64,000 nucleotides of DNA, taken from Saturnia japonica (lineage: Eukaryota > Arthropoda > Insecta > Lepidoptera > Saturniidae). Every line of letters begins with the position of its first letter. Position 1 is the stretch's first letter. The position numbers and the translations under genes were made by a program. The notes beneath the pieces were generated by a model, which saw only the letters and a program-made list of their open reading frames with translations, was not told the origin of the DNA and ran no database searches. Below, one piece after another: positions 1 to 10,364 of the stretch. The stretch covers positions 18,352,001-18,416,000 of the forward strand of contig CM065318.1 of assembly GCA_033032175.1 (NCBI GenBank). Direction: 5' to 3'.

Positions 1-294
1 AAGAAAGTTCCAATATTCAATGTAAATATATTCAATACATCGTTTCAGGTATATCATATAGATTTTTAATAAACACACATAGCGGATGTGTTCCAATACA
101 TTGATCCGAATGCGATGAAAATTTGTTGACTTGTTGAGAGCACACCCGCAGATGTTTTGTTTTAGTACAACAAGTTTAAGATAGGTAGCGTGCTTGTCAT
201 TCAATTATAAGTATTATTATTTAGGAAATGCAAAAATATGGTTATGTTTCATTACCAATCAAACAGCGTGACGGATTCAAATAAAATAAAAATA

Positions 295-365
295 GGCAGT
301 CATTGAGGACTACCGACAGAAATGAAAACTTAAAACTATGAAATAACAATGTTCTTTTTGGTTTA
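295..365 (-). repeat. Partial copy of dispersed repeat family A
   Basis: This stretch matches the terminal part of the copies at 1451-1735 and 4530-4887. The shared core is a GGCAGTCAT end followed by CCGACAGAA-TGAAAACT and then AATAACA-TGTTCTTTTT. It is only the end of the element. I do not recognise the family. Confidence 0.6.
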
Positions 366-1290
366 ATAAGTTAGTTGTTGTCTCATAACTAAAACTTTCA
401 TTATTTTTTAATTAAAATCTTTAACATCAGTGTTTTACATCTAGCGACACTCCGAGAAATAATTTACATGGATCATTTGAGCGATATTATGCTGTCACGC
501 TCTGTTGTACTGTTATGAGACCTTTAATTTTCATCGTATCGTTCACAAGAGATTTAATTTTTGAACTTCGAAGTAAAAAGTTTATGAATAAATTTATACA
601 TGTTTGTATCGGTTACGTGAGGTGACTTGAACTTAAGTGATTTACCCTATACAAAAATCGCAAAACGTGTATATAGAAATTTTCATTCAAAACTCAACAA
701 ATTTTCAAATTAACGTCACTTACCGTTGTAATCCTGCAATGGTGAAGGACATTTACTTGTAAAAAAATACATAAAAGCTAAATATAAGGCACAATGATGG
801 ATTATTACCAGGTATAACCCACGAACTTGTAACTGCATTACATCGTGTGTTTTCTTTTAAAAAAGTATCTTGGCAAATTGACTGCCCAGTGTCTGATGTA
901 AAATATGGTGCAGTCCAAAAACAGCGGCGAGTGCCGGTGATGAAATCCTTCAACAGTATTCACCGTCATATCAGCTTGCAGAGATACCTCATTTGAAGGA
1001 CTCCATTAGATTGTTTTTCAGTAATATGTTTTTCACATTCAAATGATACAACTTAAACACAAGCAAATATAATGAAAGCTTTTTAACAATTTGCAAATAA
1101 TTTATAGTACAAGATTAAAATAATTATAATATGACACACGTCGGTAGTAAAATATAAATTCAAACAAACGCAAAAATCGTTTTCCACAAAATACGTAGTC
1201 TTGACGTACTTCTGGTATCTCCCTTTATGTTCCTCTTGTAGATGTCTTCTTTCTTTATCTATAGTTGTGTTCACTTCGCTTCCAAAAATA
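366..1290 (-). other. Presumed transcribed region below the heat-shock promoter; no confirmed gene
   Basis: This is where a transcript from the minus-strand promoter at 1291-1368 would run. The first ATG is about 265 nt below the predicted start and is followed at once by a stop, and the next opens only five codons. Two short minus-strand openings (1083-1307 and 753-953) have no recognisable domain; the first starts at a TTG that lies upstream of the predicted start. A possible splice donor (GTACGT on the minus strand) lies at 1204-1209. Coding exons could therefore lie beyond the left edge, or the transcript could be non-coding. No Hsp70 or Hsp90 sequence is visible here. Confidence 0.4.
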
Positions 1291-1327
1291 GAACTGACTT
1301 GGGTCAAATGTACGGCTCGCTTATAAA
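1291..1327 (-). promoter_or_regulatory. TATA plus initiator core promoter (heat-shock type)
   Basis: On the minus strand a TATAAG box (1320-1325) sits 30 bp above the arthropod initiator TCAGT (1293-1297, predicted +1 A at 1295). That spacing is canonical. The leader that follows contains AAGCGAAGTGAACAC. From memory this resembles the 5' leader of Drosophila hsp70, which carries an AAGCAAAGTGAACAC stretch. The leader is long and free of ATG, as in hsp70 genes. Seen directly: boxes and spacing. Inferred: function. Confidence 0.65.
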
Positions 1328-1345
1328 GTCAAATGAGACGATCTC

Positions 1346-1368
1346 GAAACCACTAGAAAGTTCTTGAA
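1346..1368 (-). promoter_or_regulatory. Heat shock element (HSF binding array)
   Basis: On the plus strand GAA (1356), TTC (1361) and GAA (1366) form a perfect three-unit alternating array with 5-bp phasing. A further GAA at 1346 is in the phase and orientation expected for a fifth position of the array, with the unit at 1351 degenerate. The array lies 51-73 bp above the predicted start, the usual place for the proximal HSF site of insect heat-shock genes. Confidence 0.7.
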
Positions 1369-1450
1369 CTACTGTTGAGCCATAGTTTTTAAAAGAAGGG
1401 GAACAATATATTTTTATACCATTGTTTGTTGACACAATCCAAAAAAGAAA

Positions 1451-1735
1451 TATGAGGCAGTCATAAGAAATGCCGACAGAAGTGAAAACTCAAAACAATG
1501 GAATAACAGTGTTCTTTTTTAATTTTTAAATCAATTATAGTCCGAACAATTGCAGAGCATGTCGATGACGCGAAATCACCTGATTTTACCCATTCATAAA
1601 TTGAAACACCCATATGATACAGTCGAGTATAGTATAATACGTCACGACTTCATCGGTGACGCGAACCCATCAGTTTTTCCATACCAAAAATCTCTAAACA
1701 TGGCTAAAGAAGGTTTCACTTCAATAATACTTCAT
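1451..1735 (-). repeat. Dispersed repeat family A, long copy
   Basis: Read on the minus strand, this matches the plus-strand copy at 4530-4887 from one end to the other. Shared blocks include GAAGTGAAA-CTTCTT, AGAGATTTTTG, GGGTTCGCG-CACCGATGA, GTGACGTATTA, the 20-mer around ATACTCGACTGTATCATATG, and the terminal ATGACTGCCTC. It lies directly upstream of the heat-shock promoter. No ORF of known type is present, so this is probably a non-autonomous element. Confidence 0.65.
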
Positions 1736-2250
1736 CGAATCTATGACAACACGCCCGATATTTCGAGTAAATTCTATACGATTCCAGAGATTTCGAGATG
1801 TTTTTTTTTTTTTTATTTTTAGTCAGATCGAAACAATATATAAAAAATATTATAATTCGAGATTCTGTTGTTCGAAACGTGTGCAGCTCTTCACGAAACC
1901 TAATGTCAGATGAGTGGCTCCATTGTATAAACTATTAAGATATACTTAAGATTAAATGATAAACAAGTGTTAAGTAGCGCCCACGGTCCAGTGGTTATGA
2001 CAATGAGTTTGTTGTTTAAGTAGTTTCATGTAGGTATACGACTAACTTAATCGTATCAAGGTAAATAATATATGAGCTTCCAGAAGGCATTTGGAAATGA
2101 CAAGGTAAAATAAAAACAGAATTGTGTCTATCGTGTAATTTTACCGTATGTAAAAGAATCTCAACTTCTTTGGCTTAAAAAAAAAAACTAAAATTTATCC
2201 CACGTACCAACAGCATAATGAAGTTAGTTACAAATTATACCTTTAATGAT
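1736..2250. other. AT-rich stretch, no gene seen
   Basis: Contains a T homopolymer near 1801-1814. A short segment near 1978-2000 resembles an RNA polymerase III A box but lacks a B box. I see nothing else that can be named. Confidence 0.5.
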
Positions 2251-2253
2251 AAC

Positions 2254-2525
2254 TGCCTCGTTAGCCTAGTGGTCGTAAGCGCGACTGCTATGATCGAGGT
2301 TCTGGGTTCGATTCCCAGGTCGAGCAAAAAAGTGTTATTGGGTAATTCTATAAAAATTCTCAGTAGCAGGTCAGAGTTTGGCTTTGTGCCCGATTAATGG
2401 CAATAGGCTCGCCCCCTATTACATGGGACCTAAAAAACATACTCGGCGAACTGTGGGTGTACATTAGTACATCTCTGCCTAACCCTTCGGGGATACAGGC
2501 GTGATGGTACGTTATATTATGTGTT
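2254..2525 (+). mobile_element. tRNA-derived SINE, family 1
   Basis: The head reads like a tRNA, with an A box (TAGCCTAGTGG) and a B box (GGTTCGATTCC), closed by a CAGGTCGAGCA acceptor-like end. A family body of about 200 bp follows (CTCAGTAGCAG, GGCAATAGGCTCGCC, CATACTCGGCGAA, GGTGTACATTAGTAC). The 3' end is a GTTATATTATGT tail. Copies at 11213 and 28633 share the whole structure. SINEs carry an internal polymerase III promoter and are moved by LINE proteins in trans. Confidence 0.88.
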
Positions 2526-3425
2526 GTAACAAATAGACAATTTACGTATTTTCATTCGAATAAAAGAAATTTAATATAATGTGTTGACTTCATACAAAAC
2601 TTATTAAATATAAAACGACTTCCTTTATCAATCGGTGTAACCGGTTTGAATTGTATTGTAGCGGAAGTTGTTTTGGTACGCCATCTGTGCATAGTTTAGC
2701 TAAACAGAAATTGTACAAAAAGGATTAGTTCAATCATTGTAAAATCAACCATGTTCGGTGAAACAGTAAAAGCTGTAAAAAAAATTAAATCAGTCCACCG
2801 TCTCTCAAAACAGATTGTGCCCGCTTACACGCCCGCGAAACCACCTTACCCTCCCAGGGGACTGGCAGCTGACTTCAGTCCCGTACACCCGTCATCTTGC
2901 GGCATCTCAAGCCTAGGTCCGTTTTCCTCGGTGTGGAGCCCTTGAGTCTAGCAGCCGCTTGCGCGCTATATAAGTGGCACTGCACTAGCTATCAACAGAC
3001 AATTACACATAATATGTTTATACATACGTGCACACCACATGGGTTCTCTGAGGGACTTTTTATTTCTTTTAGGGACTTTTTTTTCTTTTTTTACGATAGT
3101 TTTGACTATGTCTACAGATTACTAAATACATATGCACATGTTCCTTCCTCTCAGGAGGCAGGGGCATGTGTTTATGTATGGGTTAGTTTAGCTCGAATTC
3201 TTATGGATAGGGAGGTAGTCAGATCGCGATTTCTTTGCATTCGAGGCAACAGCCCAAGCCGAGGTCCGGCCACTTTGTCAACCTTGCACGCTTCTTGTTC
3301 ACGCTTTCGCGGCTGAGTACCTTAAGCGCTCGCCCCCAAGCCCGGTAAAGTTGTAAAAGCCATCAGCGACTCCAGTTTTTATATCAGAATTGGATAGACC
3401 ACAACGTCTTTGCTTGCACATAGCC
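2526..3425. other. GC-rich block of unknown origin with a TATA-like box
   Basis: From about 2815 to 3360 the base composition is clearly more GC-rich than its surroundings. A plus-strand opening at 2751-2945 (64 codons, starting ATG) and an overlapping one at 2897-3316 have no domain I recognise. A TATATAAG at 2967-2974 lies 27 bp above a weak initiator-like ATCAACAG. The block could be a degraded retrotransposon UTR or a host promoter/exon; I cannot decide from the sequence. Confidence 0.35.
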
Positions 3426-3654
3426 ATTTTTTTTGTTTATGATTTGTGTCGTGGTTAGTTTTTAGTTTGGGATGATGATGGCCACTGTCGATAAATCCTC
3501 ATTTCTTAACACTTGTTACTGGTGCTTTACTATTATTACCATCATATCCAGAAATTTTGCTAAAATTAGATAAACAGTAAAATGTGCAAGTTAATAATAA
3601 GGTAATGTACTAAACACTAATCACCTATTAACGTGCAAATAGTGGGCATTAAGA

Positions 3655-3785
3655 AACACTCTATCACCATGTTATGGTTTCATCATGATGTTTTCATTAA
3701 ACGAAAGCTCAGGCTCATTGCAGAGATTCGAAGATACATCAATTGACGCGGAATCCCGTACATGCTACTACTGAACTATCATTTC
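3655..3785 (-). mobile_element. tRNA-derived SINE, family 2, head fragment
   Basis: Matches the tRNA-head half of the copy at 62268-62545: CATCA-GATGTTTTC, GAAAGCTCAGGCT, TTGCAGAGATTCGAA, with the head at the right-hand end. The remaining body is missing. Confidence 0.6.
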
Positions 3786-4248
3786 CGTCTTCACATCTTT
3801 ACTCATATCATAATCTACCAGTTGAATATCAAACCTTTGACACGGAAGGACAACCCTTTTCCTGATTAAGGTTTGAGTTGGAACTCCTCAGGTTCCAGTG
3901 AGTGTTAAAAAGTTCTACTACTCTTGGACGTTTAAGCTAACGACAGAAAAATTTAATGAAATGGACTCATTAGGTACAGTATAGCAACCTGACAAACATA
4001 AGTTATCTGTCGATAAACTTAGAATGAAATACTTAATGTATTAGATTTTCATTTAATTAAAAACCTTGTTGTATTTCCTCAAGCGAAACAAAAAGTTTGC
4101 GGTCCCTTACCAATGCAATGTTTAATTAATACGTTTTTGAGCTTGGAACGAATACGTTATATAGATAGATCAGTAGGTAACGTTATTAACATATTTGTAT
4201 ACTTACTTTATTAATAATATGTATGATAATAGGCGTGTTTATGACAAA
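3786..4248. other. AT-rich stretch, no gene seen
   Basis: No ORF of interest and no repeat I can match within the window. Confidence 0.5.
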
Positions 4249-4515
4249 ATCAAATCAAAATAATCTTTATTCAATTTTGGCCCTAAGAAGGTACTTATGA
4301 ACGACAAAATACTACTGACGGTTCGGAAAACGTCCCAGACATCGAGAAGAACCGGTAAGGAACTCGATCGGGTTTATCTTTTTTTTGTCAAATGTACAAA
4401 TTTTAATATAACAGGTACAATAATAATAATTAAGTGGATGCACAGAGAGGGAGTCACTTCCAGACAAACAAATTCCAGACAAATAAAACGAGGGGCAGTA
4501 AAAATGAAAGTCATA
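4249..4515 (-). mobile_element. 3' end of a Jockey/CR1-group LINE
   Basis: Read on the minus strand this is the 3' untranslated tail of a LINE that recurs about ten times in the window. The diagnostic blocks, in plus-strand form, are TTTATTCAATTT-GGCC, GGCACTTATGAAC, GGTTCGGAAAAC, CGAGAAGAACCGG, AACTCGATCGGGTTTAT and a variable AAT-rich spacer ending GGATGCACAGAGAGGGAGTCAC. The longer copy at 45259-46195 shows that this tail follows a reverse-transcriptase ORF. Only the tail remains here. Confidence 0.7.
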
Positions 4516-4529
4516 ATAATAAAGTGTGT

Positions 4530-4887
4530 AATAAAGAAATTTTTGAAGTGAAAACTTCTTCCGCCACGTTGAGAGATTTTTGATTGATAGGGGAAAAACT
4601 TATGGGTTCGCGCCACCGATGACCTGAACATGCTCGTGACGTATTACGCTTGCGTCAGACTAGTGACGTGTAGTTTAGCAGTCTGAGTACATGTATACTC
4701 AGATATACACAAACACGTAGTATATACTCGACTGTATCATATGCGTGTTTGATATTTTGGATTGGTAAAATCTTTTGATTACCCGTCACCGACATAGTCT
4801 GCAATAATTCAGACTATATAATATGATTTCAAAATTCAAAATTGAGTTTTCACTTCTGTCGACAGTCCTTATGACTGCCTCTGTTTT
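4530..4887 (+). repeat. Dispersed repeat family A, long copy
   Basis: Plus-strand partner of the copy at 1451-1735. It carries an extra segment at about 4650-4720 that includes a perfect 7-bp inverted repeat (4683-4689 with 4696-4702, CTGAGTA/TACTCAG). The terminal motif TATGACTGCCTCTG ends near 4883. No coding sequence is seen. Confidence 0.65.
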
Positions 4888-5955
4888 TTTGTTGTTGTAT
4901 GAACCATCATATTGTATGAAAGAAAACCGTTTTCATTCGTTCGTTATTCCTGATTGAAATAATCTAAACTTCATTAAAAATTAATTATATCGCTGGCAGT
5001 TTAGGTTAGATTAGTACCACGAAATGAATTCATTAAAAATATTAAAAAACTAGGCGTAAACAGCATGACTCAGCAATAAACGGCTTGACTGAGAGGAAGC
5101 TTTTCCCATCAGTGGGTTTAAGTGAGTTTTTAATTAGCATATTATAATGAAATGGTAAATTCATGGAAGCCGAGTGATAGCTAAAAAACAAAGATCTAAG
5201 TTGCTTAAATATACACGCACACAAAAGGTTCTGAATTACAGAATAAACGTATACTAGATAATTTCACAATGTGTTCATTGTTTCACTGTTAAAGTGCTGT
5301 ACTGTTCCTATCTATACAATGTATTCACAAGTTCTGTACACATTTGAACAATGTCGTCAGGGGTCGCTGATTACCTGATTTATTTTTAACGACCTCTAAA
5401 TTAATTCACGTGTTTAAATTAACAGTTTATCGTTATTGTTGCTATGAATGTGTTAATAATAGCAATACATCTGTCCATTTTATTTTTGTGTCCTACGTCA
5501 CTTGCGTCACTCTCAGATTTAGAAAAAAGAATAAAGTTTTTTTTTTTTCATTTTCTCTTAGATTCAAAGTATTACTTGTTTTAATTTTTGTTCGTATGGG
5601 ATCATTTAAACAACTATATATTTTTGGACCATTAACCTATTCTTTCTCAAACAATCAGCTTCTTTTATCTTTTTCTTTCACGTAATATGTACTTAATATT
5701 TACATCTACTAAGTCGAATCGTTTCAAAATTTGTATATAAATCTTACAAACCTTTTTCTAGTTCTGGTGGTATGATATTTACTTCGATGTTAAATAACCA
5801 ATTAATGTAGATCTTATACCACATAATGGCTTTTGATGAGAAATTCGAATATCTCAAAACAAAACCTATTCCTGTAATATTTTATTTTAACATGTGATTA
5901 GAAAAGATGAAAAAAGCCAAATTTTGCTATTCGACATACATTATTAGGTACTTTA
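4888..5955. other. AT-rich stretch, no gene seen
   Basis: Contains short openings only (for example 5410-5685 plus, 91 codons, hydrophobic and low complexity, no recognisable domain). No repeat match within the window. Confidence 0.5.
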
Positions 5956-5959
5956 ATTA

Positions 5960-6140
5960 TTTAATTAATATATATAGGAGAAGGGAAAGAATGAAGAGGA
6001 TATGGATGGATTGTGTGATGATTAATATGTGTATAAAAGGTATGAACACTGAGATAGCTATCTCATGATAGACGAGAGTTCAAGAAGAAATCGTGTTGTG
6101 ATGACCCTAATTAGGTGGTATCAGGATAAAAAGAAAGAGA
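5960..6140 (+). pseudogene. C-terminal relic of an RTE-like LINE reverse transcriptase
   Basis: The plus strand encodes the broken end of the same LINE protein tail seen at 62815-63230: a RIWMDCV segment, then after stops and frameshifts DRREFKKKSCC, then DDPN and a stop near 6110, followed by a KDKKKK-like AAGAAAGAG tail. In intact relatives the order is a tryptophan-asparagine/aspartate-cysteine segment, a short basic stretch, a CCADPT-like end and a stop. Several lesions make it non-functional. A 16-bp perfect palindrome (6050-6065) lies inside it. Confidence 0.6.
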
Positions 6141-7475
6141 ACAAAACTAACGTAAAATTGCAATCAACAATCGATACACTGAAATTTTGATAACTTACAA
6201 ATGAACATAGGCTGCAAATTTAGACTTAAAAGACTTGACATGGTAATTCAGTGTCTTCTTACAGCAATATATAGAGAAACTGGATTTTTTAGTTTCATGC
6301 TTAGTTTAGACAATATATCTCGCATCCAATAGAACAACCACGTAATTGCGTTTAAGTAATTTTTCAGTAAAAACATTTAAAAGATTTGAATTGATGAATA
6401 TTTTACAAATTTAAGCTAATTCTCTGACGACATTCACTCCCTTTATCATAAACTATTGTAAGAACAATTGTCATATTTTTTCTATAGATATGATTTTTGT
6501 AACAGGAACTTATGACACCAAAATTTAATTTTGACTTTCTTGTAATTATATCATTGTAGAATTGTATGAGCGATATTATAGAATAATCCCACTCTATGTC
6601 GAAACCAAAGAATCTCTCGACAGAAATTTAATCAAAACAATTCAAACAAATCAGTCGTTACACCCCTTTTTTGGATGGAAAGCTGGGTGTATTTTTTTTC
6701 ATTTCATTTAAACATCGCAAACAAACGGAGGGATTCTGAAAGACCCTTCGGACAAATTTCGGACTCCGTTAAAATTAAACACTAAATAAGTTTCGTGTTT
6801 AACGAACCGCCACGTTCCAAATTCAAAACGTACTGCCATTTTCGAATTATGTGCTTTAGAATGGCGGCATTCATATTCCGGCATGCTGCGTTGGCTAATT
6901 TGTTTGAAAACTTGTTCTCTTGTGAATGAAACTAGATAATAGATACGTTTTGTGTTGCTAAATTATCTAGGTATAATATATTTAGTATATTTACATTAGC
7001 TGTTATTTTTGATTAGAAAACTTTGTATATCGAAAGCCTTAAACAAAATATTTAATGCAATGAAGAATTAATATATATTAATTCATTGAATTATATTATA
7101 TTATAAATATTAATAAGTTCAAAAAAATCTGCTTTCTGAAAACGATAATGAATAATATTATAAATTGTAATTTATAGATATAAAAGTGATATCCAAGAGA
7201 AAAGATTGAGACATTTAAAAAAAGTTTAAAAAAACCGCTACAATTTTGAATAACTTAAAAGTAACTCTGTTGTATTTTTATATTACAGTGGGGTGAATAG
7301 TGTCGTTGTCCTATTTTTAATCTTGACCGTATAAGAAGTAGGACGACATAATAAAATAAGACATACAATGCTTTGAGATCGAGGATGGGTTATGCCATTC
7401 TTCATTACTGTTGTGCATAACAAACCAAACGTATACGTAAATAAGTCACTTGCAACTAATATAATCATAATTAAA
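6141..7475. other. AT-rich stretch, no gene seen
   Basis: Mostly AT-rich. A short segment with higher GC and several CpGs at 6800-6900 (AATGGCGGCATTC, CCGGCATGCTGCG) stands out but has no ORF and no match elsewhere in the window. Confidence 0.45.
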
Positions 7476-7477
7476 AA

Positions 7478-7844
7478 AATAATAATACGTGAAGCCGAAA
7501 GCTTTCGGTACCTTTTTAAGCGTATTGCATGCACGGAACACTGTGAGATTTGGCATGGTTAAAGTTTATATGGAGAAGGAATGCAGAAAGCTAAAAGTTA
7601 TCTATAATATCTTTTACTAATATATTTAATTAAATAAATTAATACTTCGAATCCTAACTTGACCAGTGCCATTGAACTTAGACCCCTCAAAATATTGACA
7701 TTGTCACTTAACGAAAAGTGACAGCAGATGATGTAGATAATAATACTCATGGTTTATGTTATCGAATACTGCAAATGTCAAACAGAAAATAGTCTATGAT
7801 CAAAAACTCGCTGGTCGAATTTCGAGCTTAGGGCGATAGCTAGT
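7478..7844 (+). mobile_element. Helitron-like non-autonomous element, family C
   Basis: About 365 bp. It begins AATACGTGAAGC and ends GCGATAGCTAGT. Internal family blocks: TTTTTAAGCGTATTGC, GTGAGATTTGGCATGG, AAGTTTATATGGAGAAGGA, TATTGACATTGTCACT, GTCAAACAGAAAATAGTC, GGTCGAATTTCGA. Across copies the sequence diverges immediately after CTAGT, which fits a Helitron 3' end. It carries no replication-initiator/helicase ORF. It lies next to a LINE tail at 7845. Confidence 0.65.
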
Positions 7845-8030
7845 ATTAATAATTTAATGGATGTACAAAGAAGGTGTCACATCCAGACATCAATAAAAAT
7901 TCACACTATATTAACCTTTTCACAGTAAGATCTGCCTTAGATATGTTTTCCAGCAAATCAGTAATGCACTTCGAGATCTTATTATAGAACCTAAAACTTT
8001 AATTGGTCTTACACTTTACATTTTCTGTAC
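7845..8030 (-). pseudogene. Jockey/CR1-group LINE, end of ORF and tail
   Basis: Minus-strand match to the C-terminus of the LINE at 45259-46195: GGATGTACA-AGAGG-GTCACATCCAGACATCA, then CAGCAAATCAGTAATGCACTTCG (plus form), which decodes on the minus strand as the K(H)ITDL segment. The segment upstream to about 8190 is not recognisable. Confidence 0.6.
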
Positions 8031-8265
8031 GGACATTGTTTTCTTTTAACCGATTTAAACAAAACAGTATTGCGTTATGTAATCTATAAATTTTATATAA
8101 AATCACTAAACGCATAGCAATTTTGACGGGCGTATAATTATTTTGGCTAAATCTGCGATGCCTCGAGGCGAGGATCTGCTGCCGTCGTTTCAACCTCGGT
8201 AAGTCTGTGCGCTCCTTCAGCTCACGTTGTACACGAGTGGAGCTATACCAGGCTTGCGAAAAGCG
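8031..8265. other. Unassigned segment with a splice-donor-like site
   Basis: A CpG-rich patch at 8155-8230 contains ATG (8158) in a short open frame running into CTCG|GTAAGT at 8195-8204, a good donor consensus. Thirteen codons are too few to support an exon on their own. Confidence 0.25.
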
Positions 8266-8480
8266 AATAATTTTTGTTACGGGTATCCCGAGTTTTTTGC
8301 TTTATCTTATTACATTAAGTGAGCAATTCTTGTATATTTTATATAATTGGTTTCTTGGAAACGGCTACTACGATTTGGATGAAACTTTGTATTTAGATAA
8401 TGTTTTAGATTCCAAATATACCTAGATAGGTGTTTTTTTTTTGTAACACAGAGCAAAGCTCTGTCGCCCAGATGTTATTT
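8266..8480 (+). mobile_element. Non-autonomous repeat, family D, with 3' hairpin
   Basis: Shares with 27504-27722 and 35462-35650 the blocks GGTATCCCGAGTTTTTTGC, TCTTATTACATTAAGTGAGC, GGAAACGGCT, GATGAAACTTTG, TTTAGATAATGTTTTA and TACCTAGATAGGTGTTTT. It ends with a hairpin (CAGAGCAAAGCTCTG) and then CGCCCAGAT. The 3' hairpin suggests a rolling-circle type element, but no terminal CTAG is present. Confidence 0.6.
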
Positions 8481-9409
8481 AACAAAGTAACTAAGGAATA
8501 ACAATAAAACATTTCAATAAACTGGAGAAATATATCACGAAGCCCAATCTACTTAAATTTACAGAATGCAAAGTGGGCATACTCCTTATTGAAAATTATT
8601 GTATGGAATACCTAAGTCGTAATTAATATATAAAAAAATGTGATTTAGGTATATCTATTCTGATGTTCGTCTTTCCAATAACCCTCAAACACTTTCTATT
8701 GAAATTTGCCTTAGATTTAAATTTTATGACAATTCAACTAAAATTATAACGACAGCTTAATTACCACCGAGCGCACACATGCAAACAAAGTCTCGATAAT
8801 TAATTTAAATGGATGGATTCATTGGATGATTTTAATGGATTTTTAATGGATTTAAATAGCGTTGAAAAATCTTCGGTACGCATAGCAACGCTTATGTGGG
8901 TTTCGAAAAAATACCCCAACATTTTTCAAATTCTATCGAATTTCGTCATTTCAACGAAGCCTTTTATGTTTTCGTCACGTAACCAAATTGGGCCTCGGCA
9001 AAAGGGAACGATGCTCAATATTTATGAATTATTAAGAAATTTGAATCGTTTGTGGAGCAAAGTTTATAGGAGTTGAGAGAATTCATAGAATTTTCGAGGA
9101 GTTTGCGAAGTTGATAAAAATGACGCTCGGAAATTTTAAGGAACTACGTTGATAAAGAAGATCTTGAACTATTTAAAAGAACCAAAGAGGACCTCATTTC
9201 GCTTTCAAGGCGTTTTCTATCTAGTGGGAGTTCACAAAGTTATCTTTAACAAAATGCTGATTAGTTTCTAAAAATACAGTTTTGTAGTTTTCCAACGGTT
9301 TATTAGTATTGAAGAACATGTCTTCCTCTCTTTTCGCGACCTACCCCTTTTTTCTTATTCCGGCAATGCATAATGATCAATTATGATCTGGTCTAATCTA
9401 AGGCATTTA
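8481..9409. other. AT-rich stretch with one unassigned ORF
   Basis: A plus-strand opening at 8813-9076 (ATG, 87 codons) is the longest frame. Its product is mixed hydrophobic and basic with no motif I recognise. There is no supporting promoter or splice context. It may be a chance opening or a decayed transposase; no function is claimed. Confidence 0.35.
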
Positions 9410-9630
9410 GTATTTAGTGGAGGCCCTGGTGAAAACCAGCGCTATAGTATTTTGCTATAGCATACCCTGAGCTGAAATCCTTTTTGATGTCGAGAACGGC
9501 ATTCGTATAGCATCGTTGTAATGTTATAAATTAAATTAGTAATACTTTATTGTAATCTCGTGTTTAATGTGCGTTGTATTAATTATGTCCGTATTTTCAT
9601 CATCAAATAAATGTTCCTTCTTTCTTACAT
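9410..9630 (+). mobile_element. LINE 3' UTR-like relic
   Basis: GGAGGCCCTGGTGAAAACCAGCGCTATAG is followed by a 7-bp inverted repeat (9441-9447 with 9455-9461, GCTATAG/CTATAGC). The stretch ends in TCATCATCAAATAAATGTTCCTTCTTTCTT, with an AATAAA signal and a pyrimidine-rich repeat. From memory this resembles 3' ends of a lepidopteran non-LTR element. No reverse transcriptase sequence precedes it here. Confidence 0.45.
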
Positions 9631-10362
9631 ATCAAGCATGATCGGCAAACATATTATTGGGTTTTTCTAAGGTTGATAGAATCATCAGCACTAGAGTCAA
9701 ATGATGAATCAGTTTCTTAATGTGAGAAGAAGTTTTATATTCGTTGTAGAAGATATAGAAAGGAAGAATGAAGCATTTCCTCATGTAACACCGATTAGTT
9801 TTGATAACAAGCTGTCAAATTTGATTGCTGTTAAGACAAAATATTCAAAAGATTGTATAGGTACAAATATATAAAGTTGAAACAACGAGAAAATTCATAA
9901 AGTAGTTTCACTAAAATGTTCCCTCCCTCAATTAACACTTATCTTAATTCTCGTCCACTGTATTTGAATTACCATAACCCTAAAAAGTTGGAAGTGGTCT
10001 CGCGTGACCCAGGCAATTAATATCCGAAACGCCGCACCGTGGCCGTCCCGTCCGGCTTGTCCCATTACGAATGCAGTTGGAACACACACTGAAGTGTCAA
10101 CAGTGACACACCGTGAAATGTTAATGAATGAGATAACCCATTTAGTATAATTTATACAAATATATATAGCAAAATTACTCTTCAATGATACACCAAGCGT
10201 ATAATACTTGCGTCTTTCATTTTGAATAGGAATGGTCTCATTACCTATGGGTGGTTTTTATTTTAATGATACTAAGGATTTGAATTTCTTTATCATAAAT
10301 TTTAATTTATACTGCAATAATGATAAATGTGTATCCATCAGGTATAACATAAGTCATTATCA
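9631..10362. other. Unassigned stretch
   Basis: AT-rich except a higher-GC patch at 9980-10110. The minus-strand opening at 9928-10185 (85 codons) spans it but shows no recognisable domain. Confidence 0.45.
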
Positions 10363-10364
10363 TT

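Noticed and set aside
2254..2330. tRNA gene at the SINE head
   Set aside because: The A and B boxes are good but the stems do not pair as a functional tRNA, and the same head with the same 200-bp body recurs at 11213 and 28633; it is a SINE.
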